Assembly: GCF_039555335.1 (NCBI RefSeq)
Contig: NW_027305499.1
Span: 1-64,000, forward strand
Direction: 5' to 3'
Length of the DNA: 64,000 nucleotides
Origin: Amphiura filiformis
Taxonomy: Eukaryota; Echinodermata; Ophiuroidea; Amphilepidida; Amphiuridae
Part shown: positions 51,301 to 64,000 of the stretch, piece by piece
How the letters are laid out: the number at the start of each line of letters is the position of its first letter
Numbering within the stretch: the stretch's first letter is position 1
Notes under the pieces: generated by a model
What the model was told of the DNA's origin: nothing
What the model saw: only the letters and a program-made list of their open reading frames with translations
Database searches by the model: none
Position numbers and translations under genes: made by a program

Positions 51301-51583
51301 CAATGGGTTATTCCAGTTGAAATCCATACTACCCCTGTGGATATTTTGGAAATATCTGCCATGGGGGAGTATGTATTTCAAATATAACTGTCAGTGTTAA
51401 TCATTTTGAAACCCATACTCCCTCTGTATTATGGCTTTACCTATATCTCCCACAACTGGAGTGAGGATTTCAAATGGAAGTTACCCAATTGTCTATTCTA
51501 TTCAAAACTCATACTCCCACTGTGGAAGACTTAAGCTAAATTTTCCATAGGGGTAGTGTGGATTTTTAATGGAATAGCCCAAT
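51301..51583. mobile_element. GGGCTATTCC-family palindromic element, copy e (long type)
   Basis: GGGTTATTCCAGTTGAAATC and TTTTAATGGAATAGCCCAA ends; the same inner blocks as copy d in the same order. Confidence 0.82.
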
Positions 51584-51638
51584 ATATTATGGTAAGCCAT
51601 TTTGTGCAAACCAACAGGTGTATGTAGGACAGCAAAAA

Positions 51639-51830
51639 GGGCTATCCCAGTTGAAATCCATACACCCCCTATGGAAGACGTGCCCTTAATCTCCCACACA
51701 GGGGTGTATTTTTCAAATGAAGTCACCAATTCAGGTAACCCTGTTTGAAATTCACACTCCCTGTGGGGAAAATTAAGGTAATGTCCATGACTTCCATATA
51801 GGTGTATGGACTTCAACCAGGATAGCCCAA
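51639..51830. mobile_element. GGGCTATTCC-family palindromic element, copy f
   Basis: GGGCTATCCCAGTTGAAATC and GACTTCAACCAGGATAGCCC ends. Only 55 bp from copy e. Confidence 0.8.
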
Positions 51831-52394
51831 TAGAATGCATATCATAGATAGTTCAAACATTACATGCTTTACTCTGAGCTCCTAACAATCATTAAAATGG
51901 CAAGAAACTTTTCCTATTGTGATAATTAAAAAAACAGGGTACATTTAACTAGCTCCAGTCATTAGCAAGACTTTCAGAAAGATTAGCAATGCATTGATGT
52001 CCTAACATGACCGAACCATTTAATGCAAATCTATGTGAATTAGGTCCATTACACATTTTTGGCGGATATAGTTGGCCTTTGTACAATAATACAAACAAAT
52101 ATTAGACAAAAATGAATGAGGCACACAAGTTCAGACAAGACTAATAATAATACCATTAGAAGTTAAGCATTATGCAGTAAAATATAACTAGGTCACACCT
52201 TGGTCACTCAATGCTATGATGCTTGTTCAGGGAATGAGGAGCTCAAATTTCATGACATGATTAATTAGTGAATCAGCAGAACCCCACTTCAGTGTTTACA
52301 CTATACCAGGCAGTACACAAGCTGCAATCAGCAACGAGTGTGAAAGAAAGAATTTATGAGTACTGCAAATACATCACAAGTAATGTAATTCGCT

Positions 52395-52565
52395 GTCGTA
52401 GTGCACATTAGTAACCATTGGTTACTGCTCCGGGCTCATACACCTGTTCCGAATTTTGATATGCCATAGGCTTTATGTTGTGATCATATCGATCAGTGGT
52501 TCGTAACAAAGAAAGCGTGATCCAGTTGACACAGTAACTATCATATTCTAACATGCACTACGACA
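52395..52565. mobile_element. Palindromic element with GTCGTAGTGCA ends
   Basis: GCTGTCGTAGTGCACATTAG and CTAACATGCACTACGACAGC are inverted ends; the centre holds ATCATATCGATCAG. Resembles 56475-56636 in its centre (TTTATGTxGTGATCATxTCGATC). Confidence 0.7.
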
Positions 52566-52616
52566 GCCAATACAATGATAAATACCAGGCAACCAGGACA
52601 GGGTTTCGTTCTATTG

Positions 52617-52782
52617 AAAATTCCAGTTTGAAATTCACACACCCCTATGGAAGACATGACCTTAATCTCTCTCACACAGGGGAGCAGATTTCAAATGGAG
52701 TCACCCATTCACACTCCCTGTGTGGAATATTAAGGTAATGTCTCCCACAGGGGTGTAAGGATTTCATCTGGTATAGCCCAAT
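52617..52782. mobile_element. GGGCTATTCC-family palindromic element, copy g
   Basis: AAATTCCAGTTTGAAATTCA and GATTTCATCTGGTATAGCCC ends; the left end is eroded. Confidence 0.65.
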
Positions 52783-53266
52783 GCTAGTACCAAGTATTCA
52801 CCAGGCCTATGAAGATCTGAAGTCAAGCTTTATCAATCAAAGGTAAGCTTTAATTAAAAATGGGGGGGGGGCATTTTTTGTGTGTAAAAAGTGTGCAGAT
52901 TGATTCGGAAATGGGTATTTGTGCCATTGCCTTTTATGAAGAAATTCTACAAAAATGTTTGAAAAGGACATTTTTTATTAATTTATGTTTGAATTGCACT
53001 GTTAAATTAATTTGTTTATGTAGAAACATTAAAGTACAACAGAAATTTATGTTCATAAAAAAGCATCAAACAGTTCTTTTACATAATGGATTTGATCCAT
53101 AATTACTCTACGTACATGCATGTTGTGTTAACATGACATTCAACAAGGGGGGAAATTCAGGGTTATAAGACAAGAGAAAACAAAAATGAAAAAAGAAAAT
53201 TATGATTGCCAACAAAATCTCGCAAGATGAATTAACCTAACCAAAAGTACAAGTATATACAGTCAG

Positions 53267-53409
53267 TCTACTCTGAAGTACAAAGTAGCGACGCGGACGC
53301 ACACATTGTGCTGACTTTGGAGGCACGCATACATGCAGTAGAGACGCATAACTGCGCACTGTTTACGCGCTGTATATGCACGCGTTGTCACTTTGTACTT
53401 CAGAGTGGA
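53267..53409. mobile_element. Short palindromic element (CTCTGAAGTACAAAGT ends)
   Basis: TCTACTCTGAAGTACAAAGT and ACTTTGTACTTCAGAGTGGA are inverted ends of a 143-bp GC-richer, CpG-containing interior. Confidence 0.75.
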
Positions 53410-53579
53410 CAAACAGTAGTAAACCCCACAATATTTTGGAAACAACATTAATCTGCTACACTGTAAATCAATTTGATATAAAAACAAAAAGAATCATTAT
53501 TTTGTACATGTCCAAAATTTACTCCTGTTTTAGAGTTTTCACTTCCAAGCAAAACAAATTTCCAGCAATGCACTGATCT

Positions 53580-53681
53580 TCATGCTGCACTTTCTCTGGT
53601 ATTCATTTTTAATCTTTTCTCCAGAGTGCAGAGTTCCTCACAGTATCTGATCATATACATGACTTTATGGAAATTATATCT
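53580..53681 (-). CDS. Exon-like terminal reading frame, unidentified
   Basis: On the - strand, CTCATCTCATCATCTCCAG is a convincing acceptor. It is followed by 33 codons (HKVMYMIRYCEELCTLEKRL and more) and a TGA. The amphipathic, Cys-containing helix-like sequence is unlike the neighbouring repeats. No partner exon could be joined in phase with confidence. It could be the last exon of an unknown gene or chance. Confidence 0.3.
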   Translation of the reverse strand, partial: RYNFHKVMYMIRYCEELCTLEKRLKMNTRESAA

Positions 53682-53814
53682 CTGGAGATGATGAGATGAG
53701 AGAGGTGTAGCAGCAACTGACACACAACTGTGGAAGAAACCCTAAAATAACTGATAAATGTTCAAGATGAAATTAGAATTAATTTCCTGAACCTGTACAG
53801 CATAATCTGGAGCG

Positions 53815-53937
53815 ATTACTGAATAGGGTGCAACTCTACTAGTCTTATCACAAGACTGCCCTACCCCAACCCCAATCCCAAACTCCGTAAACGAGGACTG
53901 GACTCAAGTCTAGTAAGTTGCACCCTATTCGGTAATT
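53815..53937. mobile_element. Short palindromic element (GAATAGGGTGCAAC ends)
   Basis: ATTACTGAATAGGGTGCAAC and GTTGCACCCTATTCGGTAAT are inverted ends separated by ~80 bp. Confidence 0.72.
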
Positions 53938-54038
53938 GTACCCATAAATTCTTTATAATACTAGTCCTGATCACAGAAATAGAGGAGAATCTGGACTACC
54001 ATTGCCCTGCACATTAGCACCGCCAGCTACGTGGGAAT

Positions 54039-54207
54039 AACAGCTATTCCATTTAAAATCCATACATCTCCCACACAGGGGGTGCAGATTTCAAATGGAG
54101 TCACCCATTCTGGTAACCCCATTTGAAATTCACACTCACTGGGTGAGACATTATAATTAAGGTCATGTCTTCCATAGGGTGTATGGATTTAAACTGGAAT
54201 AGCCCGA
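54039..54207. mobile_element. GGGCTATTCC-family palindromic element, copy h
   Basis: AGCTATTCCATTTAAAATCC and TTTAAACTGGAATAGCCC ends; inside, CTCCCACACAGGGGGTGCAG. Confidence 0.78.
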
Positions 54208-54324
54208 AACTGTGTCAAAATTTTTATGATGAACACAAATTTGTTACTGTAGTTAGTGTTGCTTTTTCGACAACATGTACCGATTATTTCCGGATGCACT
54301 CCTAAATATAGATGGCGGTTGTGC

Positions 54325-54510
54325 AATGGGCTATTCCTGTTAAAATCTGTCCACCCTAATGAAAGACATGAATGAAAGGCATGATCTTAATCTTCAACAC
54401 AGGGAGTGTGAATTTCACAGGGGTTACTTGATGGGCAACTCCATTTGAAATCTATTCCCCCTGTGTGGGAGATTAAGGTCATGTCTTCCTGTAGGGATTG
54501 GAATAGCCCT
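54325..54510. mobile_element. GGGCTATTCC-family palindromic element, copy i
   Basis: ATGGGCTATTCCTGTTAAAA and GGATTGGAATAGCCCTAT ends; inside, GACATGATCTTAATCT-type blocks. Confidence 0.75.
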
Positions 54511-54622
54511 ATGCAGCTTGATCGCAATTTAACACTGCAACCAGAGAAGCTGACAATTTTCTCCTCTGCTGTGACACTTGTCATTAATGAATTGTTGGTA
54601 GTGTTTACACGATCACTACCCA

Positions 54623-54814
54623 TCATCCAGCGATTTCTCTCCGAATCGCTTTGACTTCTTGTCCGTCATATAATGTACCTCCTATCTTCAATATAATATC
54701 ATCATCACAAGGCACCATAACATTATGAACAAACTCAGCAAAATCATACGCAGCAAATTTAGAAGAGTAGTCACCACCCCCAATCATGACTCTTGTGGTG
54801 GTGACAGCGACTCT
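54623..54814 (-). CDS. Exon-like reading frame, unidentified
   Basis: On the - strand a 63-codon frame follows a weak AG (ACTAG). It reads RVMIGGGDYSSKFAAYDFAE, then FVHNVMVPCDDDIILKIGG, ending IRREIAG and TGA. Composition is protein-like, mixing globular hydrophobics and charges, and unlike the repeats nearby. An alternative donor GGAG|GTACAT lies inside. I do not recognise the family and could not join it to the 53.6-kb candidate. Confidence 0.3.
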   Translation of the reverse strand, partial: RVAVTTTRVMIGGGDYSSKFAAYDFAEFVHNVMVPCDDDIILKIGGTLYDGQEVKAIRREIAG

Positions 54815-55277
54815 CTAGTCTTGCCAATCATGCTTGATTTTGCTGCACATATAAATGAATGCATAGTTCAGATGCAATATGCGATATATCCAACGGATCT
54901 TGAGCAGTTTTGTATTAATACTGTTATGCAATGAGATTGCTAAGGGGCACTTACCATTTTCACCCTGATGTGGCAGTGATGTCAGCGAGTTTTTTAGTGG
55001 GTGTAGCTTCAAATCGCGTTCTTTTGAAGCGCTAGCAAACAAACATGCACACCTAAAGATGCTGCATAGATACACGTGCGAAACAGCTGCCTGAACATAT
55101 TGATGTCACTGTCACAACAGGGTGAAAAAATACTTTAATTAGTTTACGATACGGAAAGCTTACATCATTTTATGATCACTAATAATTAAAATAACAATAT
55201 TAATAATAATATATTGATAAAGAAAATAACACAAGGGAGCAATGGCGTATAACGCATTTTGCATCTGAATTCTTCAA

Positions 55278-55466
55278 ATGGGCTATTCCACTTGAAATCC
55301 ACAATCCCTATGAAAGACATGATCTTAATCTCCCACACAGGGAGTGTAGATTTTCAATGGAATCACCCATTCAGGTCACCCCATTTGAAATTCACACTCC
55401 CTATATGGAAGATTAAAATCATGCCTTCCATATTGGGGTGTATGGATTTCAACTTAAATAGCCCGA
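55278..55466. mobile_element. GGGCTATTCC-family palindromic element, copy j
   Basis: ATGGGCTATTCCACTTGAAA and TTTCAACTTAAATAGCCC ends; typical inner blocks. Confidence 0.8.
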
Positions 55467-56082
55467 TGTGCTTCACTTGATGAAGCTCATTCATTACCAG
55501 AAGTTAGCCCAAGTAATAAAAAAGTATTATAGCAACATTGAACATTTCTGTTGACCAATGCACCCCCCACATAAACATGGAACATAAACATACAAAAATG
55601 GACCTCCACGCTTTGTGTTTTTGAAAACAGGAAATTTGAATCGACTTATGACATTTTTGCTAATAATTGAAAAGAAAAAGATGGCTTAAGACATTGCAAC
55701 CTCAATTATGTTCAAAATAGTTTTCCTAACTGCTTCTCAAACAAGTGTGGACCTTCTTCTTGTGTAGTGCTTATAATGATAACCATTATAAAATTAATAA
55801 TCAAAATCTCAAGGTCCTCCTTGCATGTGCTTTAATACAATGTCAATCTAGTAATCAACTAGCAAATGACATGGCACACAAAAAAATGTTGCATAAAATT
55901 ACTAAAATATACATCTAAATTGTTTAAAGATAATTGCAATAAATTATCACCAATAAAATAATGTTTTTGATACACACTATCTACAGAGGGAAACAAAAAG
56001 AAAGAAAAATTGTTCAAAGAATCTAGAATTGGAGTCAATTTGAAATAATATTACCTAAACTTAAAATGCAATACTGGGACCA
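55467..56082. other. Intergenic stretch, nothing recognised
   Basis: AT-rich, no supported exon or repeat boundaries. Confidence 0.45.
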
Positions 56083-56340
56083 TATGTGACCATCCACCAC
56101 AAAGTGGTAGTAAAGTCGGCTCTAGGTCATTTTCTGTTTATTGCAGATTTTGAAAGAATTCACTTTCAGCTATAAAATGACACCTCAACCAGCTTCATCG
56201 GACATCTGGAAGTGAAGTTATGGTTCACCAAACGTCAAATTCCTAATATATTTTACATATAAATCCATATACTGTTTTTGATTTATCTCAAAATGGAAAA
56301 TGCCGACTTTACGACCAGTTTGTGGTGGATGGGCACATAT
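56083..56340. mobile_element. TATGTGACC-type palindromic element, copy 1
   Basis: TATGTGACCATCCACCACAA-AGTGGTAGTAAAGTCGGC pairs with GCCGACTTTACGACCAGTTT-GTGGTGGATGGGCACATA. Same end type as 61717-61965. Confidence 0.75.
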
Positions 56341-56381
56341 ATATATATATACAATGCTTTCAATCTATTATTGACATCAGT

Positions 56382-56733
56382 TTTGTGGATGCATTGTGGA
56401 TACTGCTCTGTGGTCCACAAGAATCCAGTTCAATGTGTGTTAAAAACATTATGTGGACTTCTTGGCATCAATTCAGCATCGAAGTGGTTACGTAATGTCT
56501 CTTGGTCACCGGGATCACGCTACTTTGGTATGCCTACGAGTGCCATATACTTTATGTGGTGATCATTTCGATCGTGGTTCATTACTCTAGCGCGTGATCC
56601 CGTTGACATAGTAACATTACGTAACTTCGATACTGAATTTTGTGGATGCATGTGCTGTGGATACCGCACAGTGTTACACATGAATCCACCTTGATGTAGA
56701 TTAAAAACATAGTGTAGATTATCCCAATTAATA
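56382..56733. repeat. Direct repeats bracketing a palindrome
   Basis: TTTTGTGGATGCAT...GTGGATAC and AxATTATGTGGA/AxATAGTGTAGA-ending blocks occur at 56382-56478 and again at 56637-56733 in the same orientation. Between them is a palindrome CATCGAAGTGGTTACGTAAT / ATTACGTAACTTCGATACTG. Confidence 0.6.
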
Positions 56734-56764
56734 TAGTCAGAATACATTCTCTTTGTGTTATGTT

Positions 56765-57159
56765 GAGCAGAACCACTACAAATCAGTGCTCACCATAGAC
56801 ACCTTTGTGACCATTGTTGACTGTCCCTGTCTTGAATGTCTATGCACTCACACACACCTGTATCTATTTATATTGTTGTATTTGCGCATGTAGGGTGTCC
56901 CGCATATTCCATCTCCTTAGAGCACTAGCAGCACCCATGACATTGTATACATATTATTTGAGCAGAACCACTACAAATCAGTGCTCACCATAGGCACCTT
57001 TGTAACCATTGTTGACTGTCCCTGTCTTGAATCTCTATGCACTCACACACACCTGCATCTAGTATCTATTTATATTGTTGTATTTGCGCATGTAGGGTGT
57101 CCCGCATATTCCGTCTCGTTAGAGCACTAGCAGCACACATGACTTTGTATACATATTAT
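56765..57159 (+). repeat. Tandem duplication, 195-bp unit, two copies
   Basis: GAGCAGAACCACTACAAATC at 56765 and again at 56960. Both copies continue through GCATGTAGGGTGTCCCGCAT with few differences. Confidence 0.9.
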
Positions 57160-57189
57160 AAGCCTGTATAGACCTGTGGTGCAACATGC

Positions 57190-57420
57190 ACTCCAATTTA
57201 CTCTTCCACAGAGGGAGAATGGCTAGGGTTGAGTATTTTGAAACCCATACTCCCTCTGTATATGACTTTAATACCTCTATCTTCCACAACTGGAGTGAGT
57301 ATTTCAAATGGAAGTAGTTACCCAATTGTTTATTCAATCTGAACCCCATACGCCCTCTGTGGAAGACTTGAGCACAATCTTCCACAGTGGGACTGGGGAT
57401 TTTAAATGGAACAGCCCAAT
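57190..57420. mobile_element. GGGCTATTCC-family palindromic element, copy k (long type, 5' eroded)
   Basis: Contains CATACTCCCTCTGTATATGA, CTTCCACAACTGGAGTGAGT and the right end TTTTAAATGGAACAGCCCAA as in copies d and e; the left end is lost. Confidence 0.7.
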
Positions 57421-58590
57421 GAGAGTGTTGTCACATTTCTGCATCCAAGCGGTCAGTCCGTAGACAGCCAACTGTCATTCAAGCTTCAGTCCTGTTATAC
57501 TACACTACATTGAGTGGTCCTCCACGCCAGATATGCATATGGAGTTACCTCCAGGGTGTCCATACACCACCATGTCCTTGCTCCAAACTGCAGCAGGAGT
57601 ATCCGCTTTATACTACAAGTACACTCCGTGACCTGGCACACATCCAACTGGAACTGAGAGTCTCTTGAATTGAATGACTCATGAAGCTGAGGCAGTGGCA
57701 CACTGAAGTACTCTGGTCATGCACACCGAGTAGCTATGAGGTGCCTATAAAAGCATGTGTTGCCCAAATACACAATAATCATTAGAAATTAGGCAGAATT
57801 ATTTGCTCTCAGAGTGGATCACTCTGCATCAATGTGGCTAATCTTCCGCAAGCATCTAGACACACACCAGCTGAGATGAATATAACATAACACCAGCATG
57901 TGTTACATGTATGGCACATCACGCCTCTTTTATGTTTGCACCATATGGAGTCACCCCTATGCTTTTATATATTGGTGACGCAATCAAGGGGAACAAATCT
58001 CATGTCTAATTGATTCAAGTTATTGGCAAAAAAAGTGCTCAAATATGTTTGTATTTTATCGTTTCAGCAACTGATAAGTGCCTGTAATTTTGATGGGAGT
58101 TTGCATCAAAACGTAGCATTTTCAATGGTCTGGGAACCAGTGTAAAAAAAGTGAAATTGAATATTTTTTTTTTTACATTAGATTCATTTCTCTTGATCGT
58201 GGTCCGATTTCGGTGAAAAGTTATGTAGCCTACTGTTACCTATTTGGAAATGACCCAAGTTGTGGGGAACCCAAAGAGAAGGAGTCAAGACAGTGGACAT
58301 TAAATGCAAAAAGGTTGTAAGTGATATGGCTGCCATCTTGTCTTCCACTATATGGCATTATTGGTGAATACAAATAACACCACTAAATTATCCCGCATAT
58401 TAAAAAAACAAAAAAATAGTCAAAGCCGGTGTACACTTTCAAATGATACTATAATATCAAGTTTGAAAGGAAAAACGGTAGCTCAAAAACTGAGATTTTG
58501 AAATATTTCACAAAACATTATTTTTTACATGGCAGCTTTTTTCCACATACAACCTTTTTGCATTTAAACAAGATAACAATAATTATATTA
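57421..58590. other. Stretch downstream of the mannosidase gene
   Basis: No supported exon. A - strand frame near 57495-57701 with a donor-like GGAG|GTAACT was considered and not accepted. The mannosidase 3' UTR must lie in the upper part of this stretch. Confidence 0.4.
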
Positions 58591-58591
58591 T

Positions 58592-61429
<2,838 letters not shown>

Positions 61430-61716
61430 CTGTACAGGTGGCACAAATGGAAGGATGTGTTTGTTTTAGAAACACTTAAGATGGTACATCGCATGCACTG
61501 GGATCTGCTCTGTTTCATTTGCACACTATTGATCAGGCAATGTCAAACTTATTTACATCTTAAAGGGTAGTGTGGCCTTTTCTATAGGTGGTTTTATACT
61601 TAATTTTCAAAATATGTACTGATAAATAAGATAATAATCAATATTGTCATGGATCCCGATTGTTCAAATTGAAATTGATACCGACTTAAATCAATTGTTT
61701 CAATTTGCATTTAAGA

Positions 61717-61965
61717 ATATGTGACCGTACACCACGAATGAGCCGTAAATGTCCTAAATTGTATTCTGAGTTACAGTGTAAAATGGGCATGAAGGTCATA
61801 TTCATCTAGGTATTTCAATTTGGTGCTACGTGTATCTCATTAAATGAGGTACACGTAGCACCAAATTGAGGTACCTATGAATACGACCTTCATGCCCATT
61901 TTACACTGTAACTCAGAATACAATTGAGGACATTTACGGCTCATTCGTGGTGTACGGTCACATAT
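61717..61965. mobile_element. TATGTGACC-type element, near-perfect hairpin
   Basis: ATATGTGACCGTACACCACG and CGTGGTGTACGGTCACATAT begin ~120-bp arms that match with only a handful of differences, centred near 61838 (CTCATTAAATGAG). Confidence 0.88.
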
Positions 61966-63009
61966 AAATGAACTTCCTTTTTAAGTATTGAGGTACAAAG
62001 CATTCACTCGGTCGGACATCCGGGAACATTGTCCCCTTCGCACAAGCGCGCGCATAGCAACCAGCTCGAGAAAGGGGAACTGCACATGCGCTGCACATGC
62101 GCACACTGGTTTTACAAGGCTATTTCCCCTTTGTGATGTCAGCCCGACCAAGAGAATAAACACAAAAATTACCTTGATGTCCACTTTTGTACCAAAAATT
62201 TGATGTTTAAAAAAAGGGCAGAATTCACATATTTGCAATGGATCATATTAACCTTTTGACCAGTTGATTACCTAATAGTCATGATGGCACACATTGAGGG
62301 TTACATGAGTCCAACCAAGTCTCATTCAAATCAGGTTGGGGTTTCAGTGTAGTATGCAATCATGTGAAGATATATGCCACAATTTACTGGGGATTGTAGA
62401 GAAGCTAAACCATGGAGCTTCTGTGAATTTTTTCTTCAAAAGAGTGCTTATTTCAATGTTTTACAGTAAAAGGTGGACCTTTTTATGGACTGGCATGGGG
62501 GATGCCCCAAATATGGCTCTGAAGATATGGACAACAAGTACAACTAACATACGTGTAATGCAGGTATAGCGTATACACCCCGATCCTCAACCCAACGGGA
62601 TTAAACATTTAATTCTGGAGAAGGCAAAGCAGCACAAGTATAATGTAAATGAATATGCCCTTACTGATGTACTTGACATGGGCAGTAAATTTTAAAATAT
62701 ATACAAGAACAAATAACTTGAATATCCTTATGATTGATGTATATCGATTACAGTGTTCAACTAAATAGCCTGTGACCCAGACAATGATGATGATCATTTG
62801 AGCTAATAGAGCTCTGCACTGTGAATATCATTAGACTGATAATGGGAAATTTTCAAGCTAATTGGTAATAAGATAGTAACCTTGATATTTGCTTTCAAGT
62901 GGAAGTTAATTTATTTTAGTGCCAAATTAACAGGTTTGTATACATATGTATAAGTATGGAAATTGCGGATGCATGTAGCAGACATTTGTGACAGTTTTCA
63001 TCTATTCTA
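61966..63009. other. Mannosidase intron or upstream stretch, nothing recognised
   Basis: Includes a CpG-rich patch at about 62030-62110 with a duplicated GCACATGCGC. No mannosidase exon was found. Confidence 0.4.
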
Positions 63010-63280
63010 TTAAAGGAGCATTTCGTGATCCACAGCCTCATCACCCCCCCCCCACTTTTATCAAAAAAAGTTACTATTTTTACCTGGAAACATCTGGGTA
63101 CATATGTTAATTTGTACAAACAATTTCTTGCAGATTAATTCGTTTTGCAAAAATATCTTCAAATTTCCATTTCGTTCTGGTATACCAGAAAGAAATTACA
63201 ACACAGTGACCTATGGAGCAGTGAAATACAAATTATCATGCATAAATCACAAAATGCAATTTTTTTGTGAATTTAGACAC
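63010..63280. mobile_element. AAAGGAGCATTTCGTGATCC element, copy 2, partial
   Basis: TTAAAGGAGCATTTCGTGAT-CCACAGCCTCATCACC matches the right end of the 18.3-kb copy inverted, and CCATTTCGTTCTGGTATACC matches its central palindrome. The far end fades out near 63280. Confidence 0.7.
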
Positions 63281-63884
63281 AGCAATGTATTCTCTAGACC
63301 ACGTCTACGACTGGGTGCTTTAGCAATCACCAAACTGTGTAAAAGAGACTACCAAGACACACAGCAGAAAGTGCAGTGAGCCTGGACATCTGTGATCAAG
63401 ATGATATAACCCGTCATTGAAAGCTCAGAAATGTGTGTTAAAAAACATTGAATTTGTCTATAAAAAAATTGCCAAAATACTTGCCGATTTGCCATGGTTT
63501 CCAATCACAAGCAAAAACTATGCATCATAGAGCAACACTCTTAAATAATACATAGGCTAGCCAGTTATTTTAAAAGATCAACAAGCCATCATCTCATGAT
63601 GCATAATTAAAATCTATGCATTTTACAGTGTGATTATGATCCTCTGCCTGTGTGTTTTTATCTTTTGGGGGACTGGTGGTGACAAAGTGCATGTATTATC
63701 AATAAGTCCATGTATTTAAGACACTGTGCTACACACCGCTACGTCATGCTCCTCTCCAACCCACAATAATGTTCAGTTTACACTTAGATCGCACAGCAGA
63801 GGCAACATAATTGTGGCATGTTTGTAAGCTATAAACCCTGTTAGAGAAAAATTGATACATCTTTTCTTTTCCACGTAGCTACTC

Positions 63885-63890
63885 TATAAA
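63885..63890 (+). promoter_or_regulatory. TATA box of a possible + strand gene
   Basis: TATAAA, 57 bp before the ATG start (63947) of the candidate exon. An initiator-like TCAGTCACAC follows at about 63900, so distances suit a core promoter. Confidence 0.35.
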
Positions 63891-63946
63891 GTATACTCAT
63901 CAGTCACACAGTACACAAATCACAACAGCCACCTACTATTTGTGAG

Positions 63947-64000
63947 ATGCGTGCTGCAGTTTTGTGCTGTGGTATCATGTTACTTTTCTCCCAAGGCTTT
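63947..64000 (+). CDS. Possible first exon encoding a signal peptide, cut by window end
   Basis: ATG at 63947 opens 18 codons to the window end: MRAAVLCCGIMLLFSQGF. One positive charge near the start and a hydrophobic core are typical of a secretory signal peptide. A TATA box precedes it. The rest of the gene lies outside, so the family is unknown and chance remains possible. Confidence 0.35.
   Translation, partial: MRAAVLCCGIMLLFSQGF

Noticed and set aside
57495..57701. Minus-strand frame with donor-like GGAG|GTAACT
   Set aside because: No convincing acceptor, no recognisable family and no joinable neighbour; kept only as a remark.
63010..63379. Coding exon suggested by a + strand frame ending near 63379
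   Set aside because: Most of the frame is the partial palindromic element copy; no family or splice sites.

Overview
The window is eukaryotic genomic DNA. It is AT-rich and intron-rich, with GT..AG introns, and most of its length is dispersed repeats. The protein families present (a DISP3-like RND protein and a Golgi class I mannosidase), two APE-type non-LTR retrotransposons, tRNA-derived SINEs and very many palindromic MITE-like elements suggest a marine invertebrate, probably a deuterostome such as an echinoderm or hemichordate. That placement is inference from overall texture, not proof.

Three protein-coding loci can be supported. (1) The last 13 exons of a Dispatched-3-like gene lie on the + strand from 95 to 23221. 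They join in frame to 844 codons plus stop, and the 5' part of the gene lies left of the window. Its second extracellular loop carries a Thr-rich stretch, a follistatin/Kazal-type cysteine module and a Gly-rich stretch. (2) A two-exon gene on the - strand (36040 to 33921, 292 aa) encodes an unrecognised coiled-coil protein and has a CpG-rich upstream region. (3) The last three exons of a class I (GH47) alpha-1,2-mannosidase, most like Golgi MAN1A, lie on the - strand from 61429 to 58592. Its final exon appears to lack two single bases, which breaks the frame. A possible fourth gene starts at the right edge: a TATA box followed by a signal-peptide-like first exon at 63947 on the + strand.

Mobile DNA fills most of the rest. 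A 3.18-kb RTE-type element (2762-5941) with an 11-bp target-site duplication and a (TGA)n tail sits in an intron of the DISP3-like gene. An ~8.4-kb non-LTR element at about 38.1-46.5 kb has a long PHD-finger/coiled-coil ORF1 and an endonuclease/reverse-transcriptase ORF2. Both are broken by frameshifts or stops. Several families of hairpin-forming elements are present. Three families have TTAA at their ends, as in piggyBac-type non-autonomous elements, and several other copies have 8-10 bp duplications, as in hAT-like elements. Many are nested inside each other's arms. One family, whose ends read GGGCTATTCC, has at least 11 copies, eight of them between 50 and 57.5 kb.

The most unusual structure is a 1313-bp foldback element at 11643-12955. 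Its arms are inverted arrays of a short ~26-30 bp repeat built on a (T)CTATAGTCCGAA core. It is flanked by an 8-bp duplication and is itself inserted in another palindromic element. Other points of note are a 17-bp minisatellite (9447-9867), decayed tandem copies of a DISP3-like exon, a palindromic element flanked by 41-bp direct repeats, and two exon-like orphan reading frames on the - strand near 53.6 and 54.7 kb. No bacterial-type operon, CRISPR array or rRNA gene was seen.
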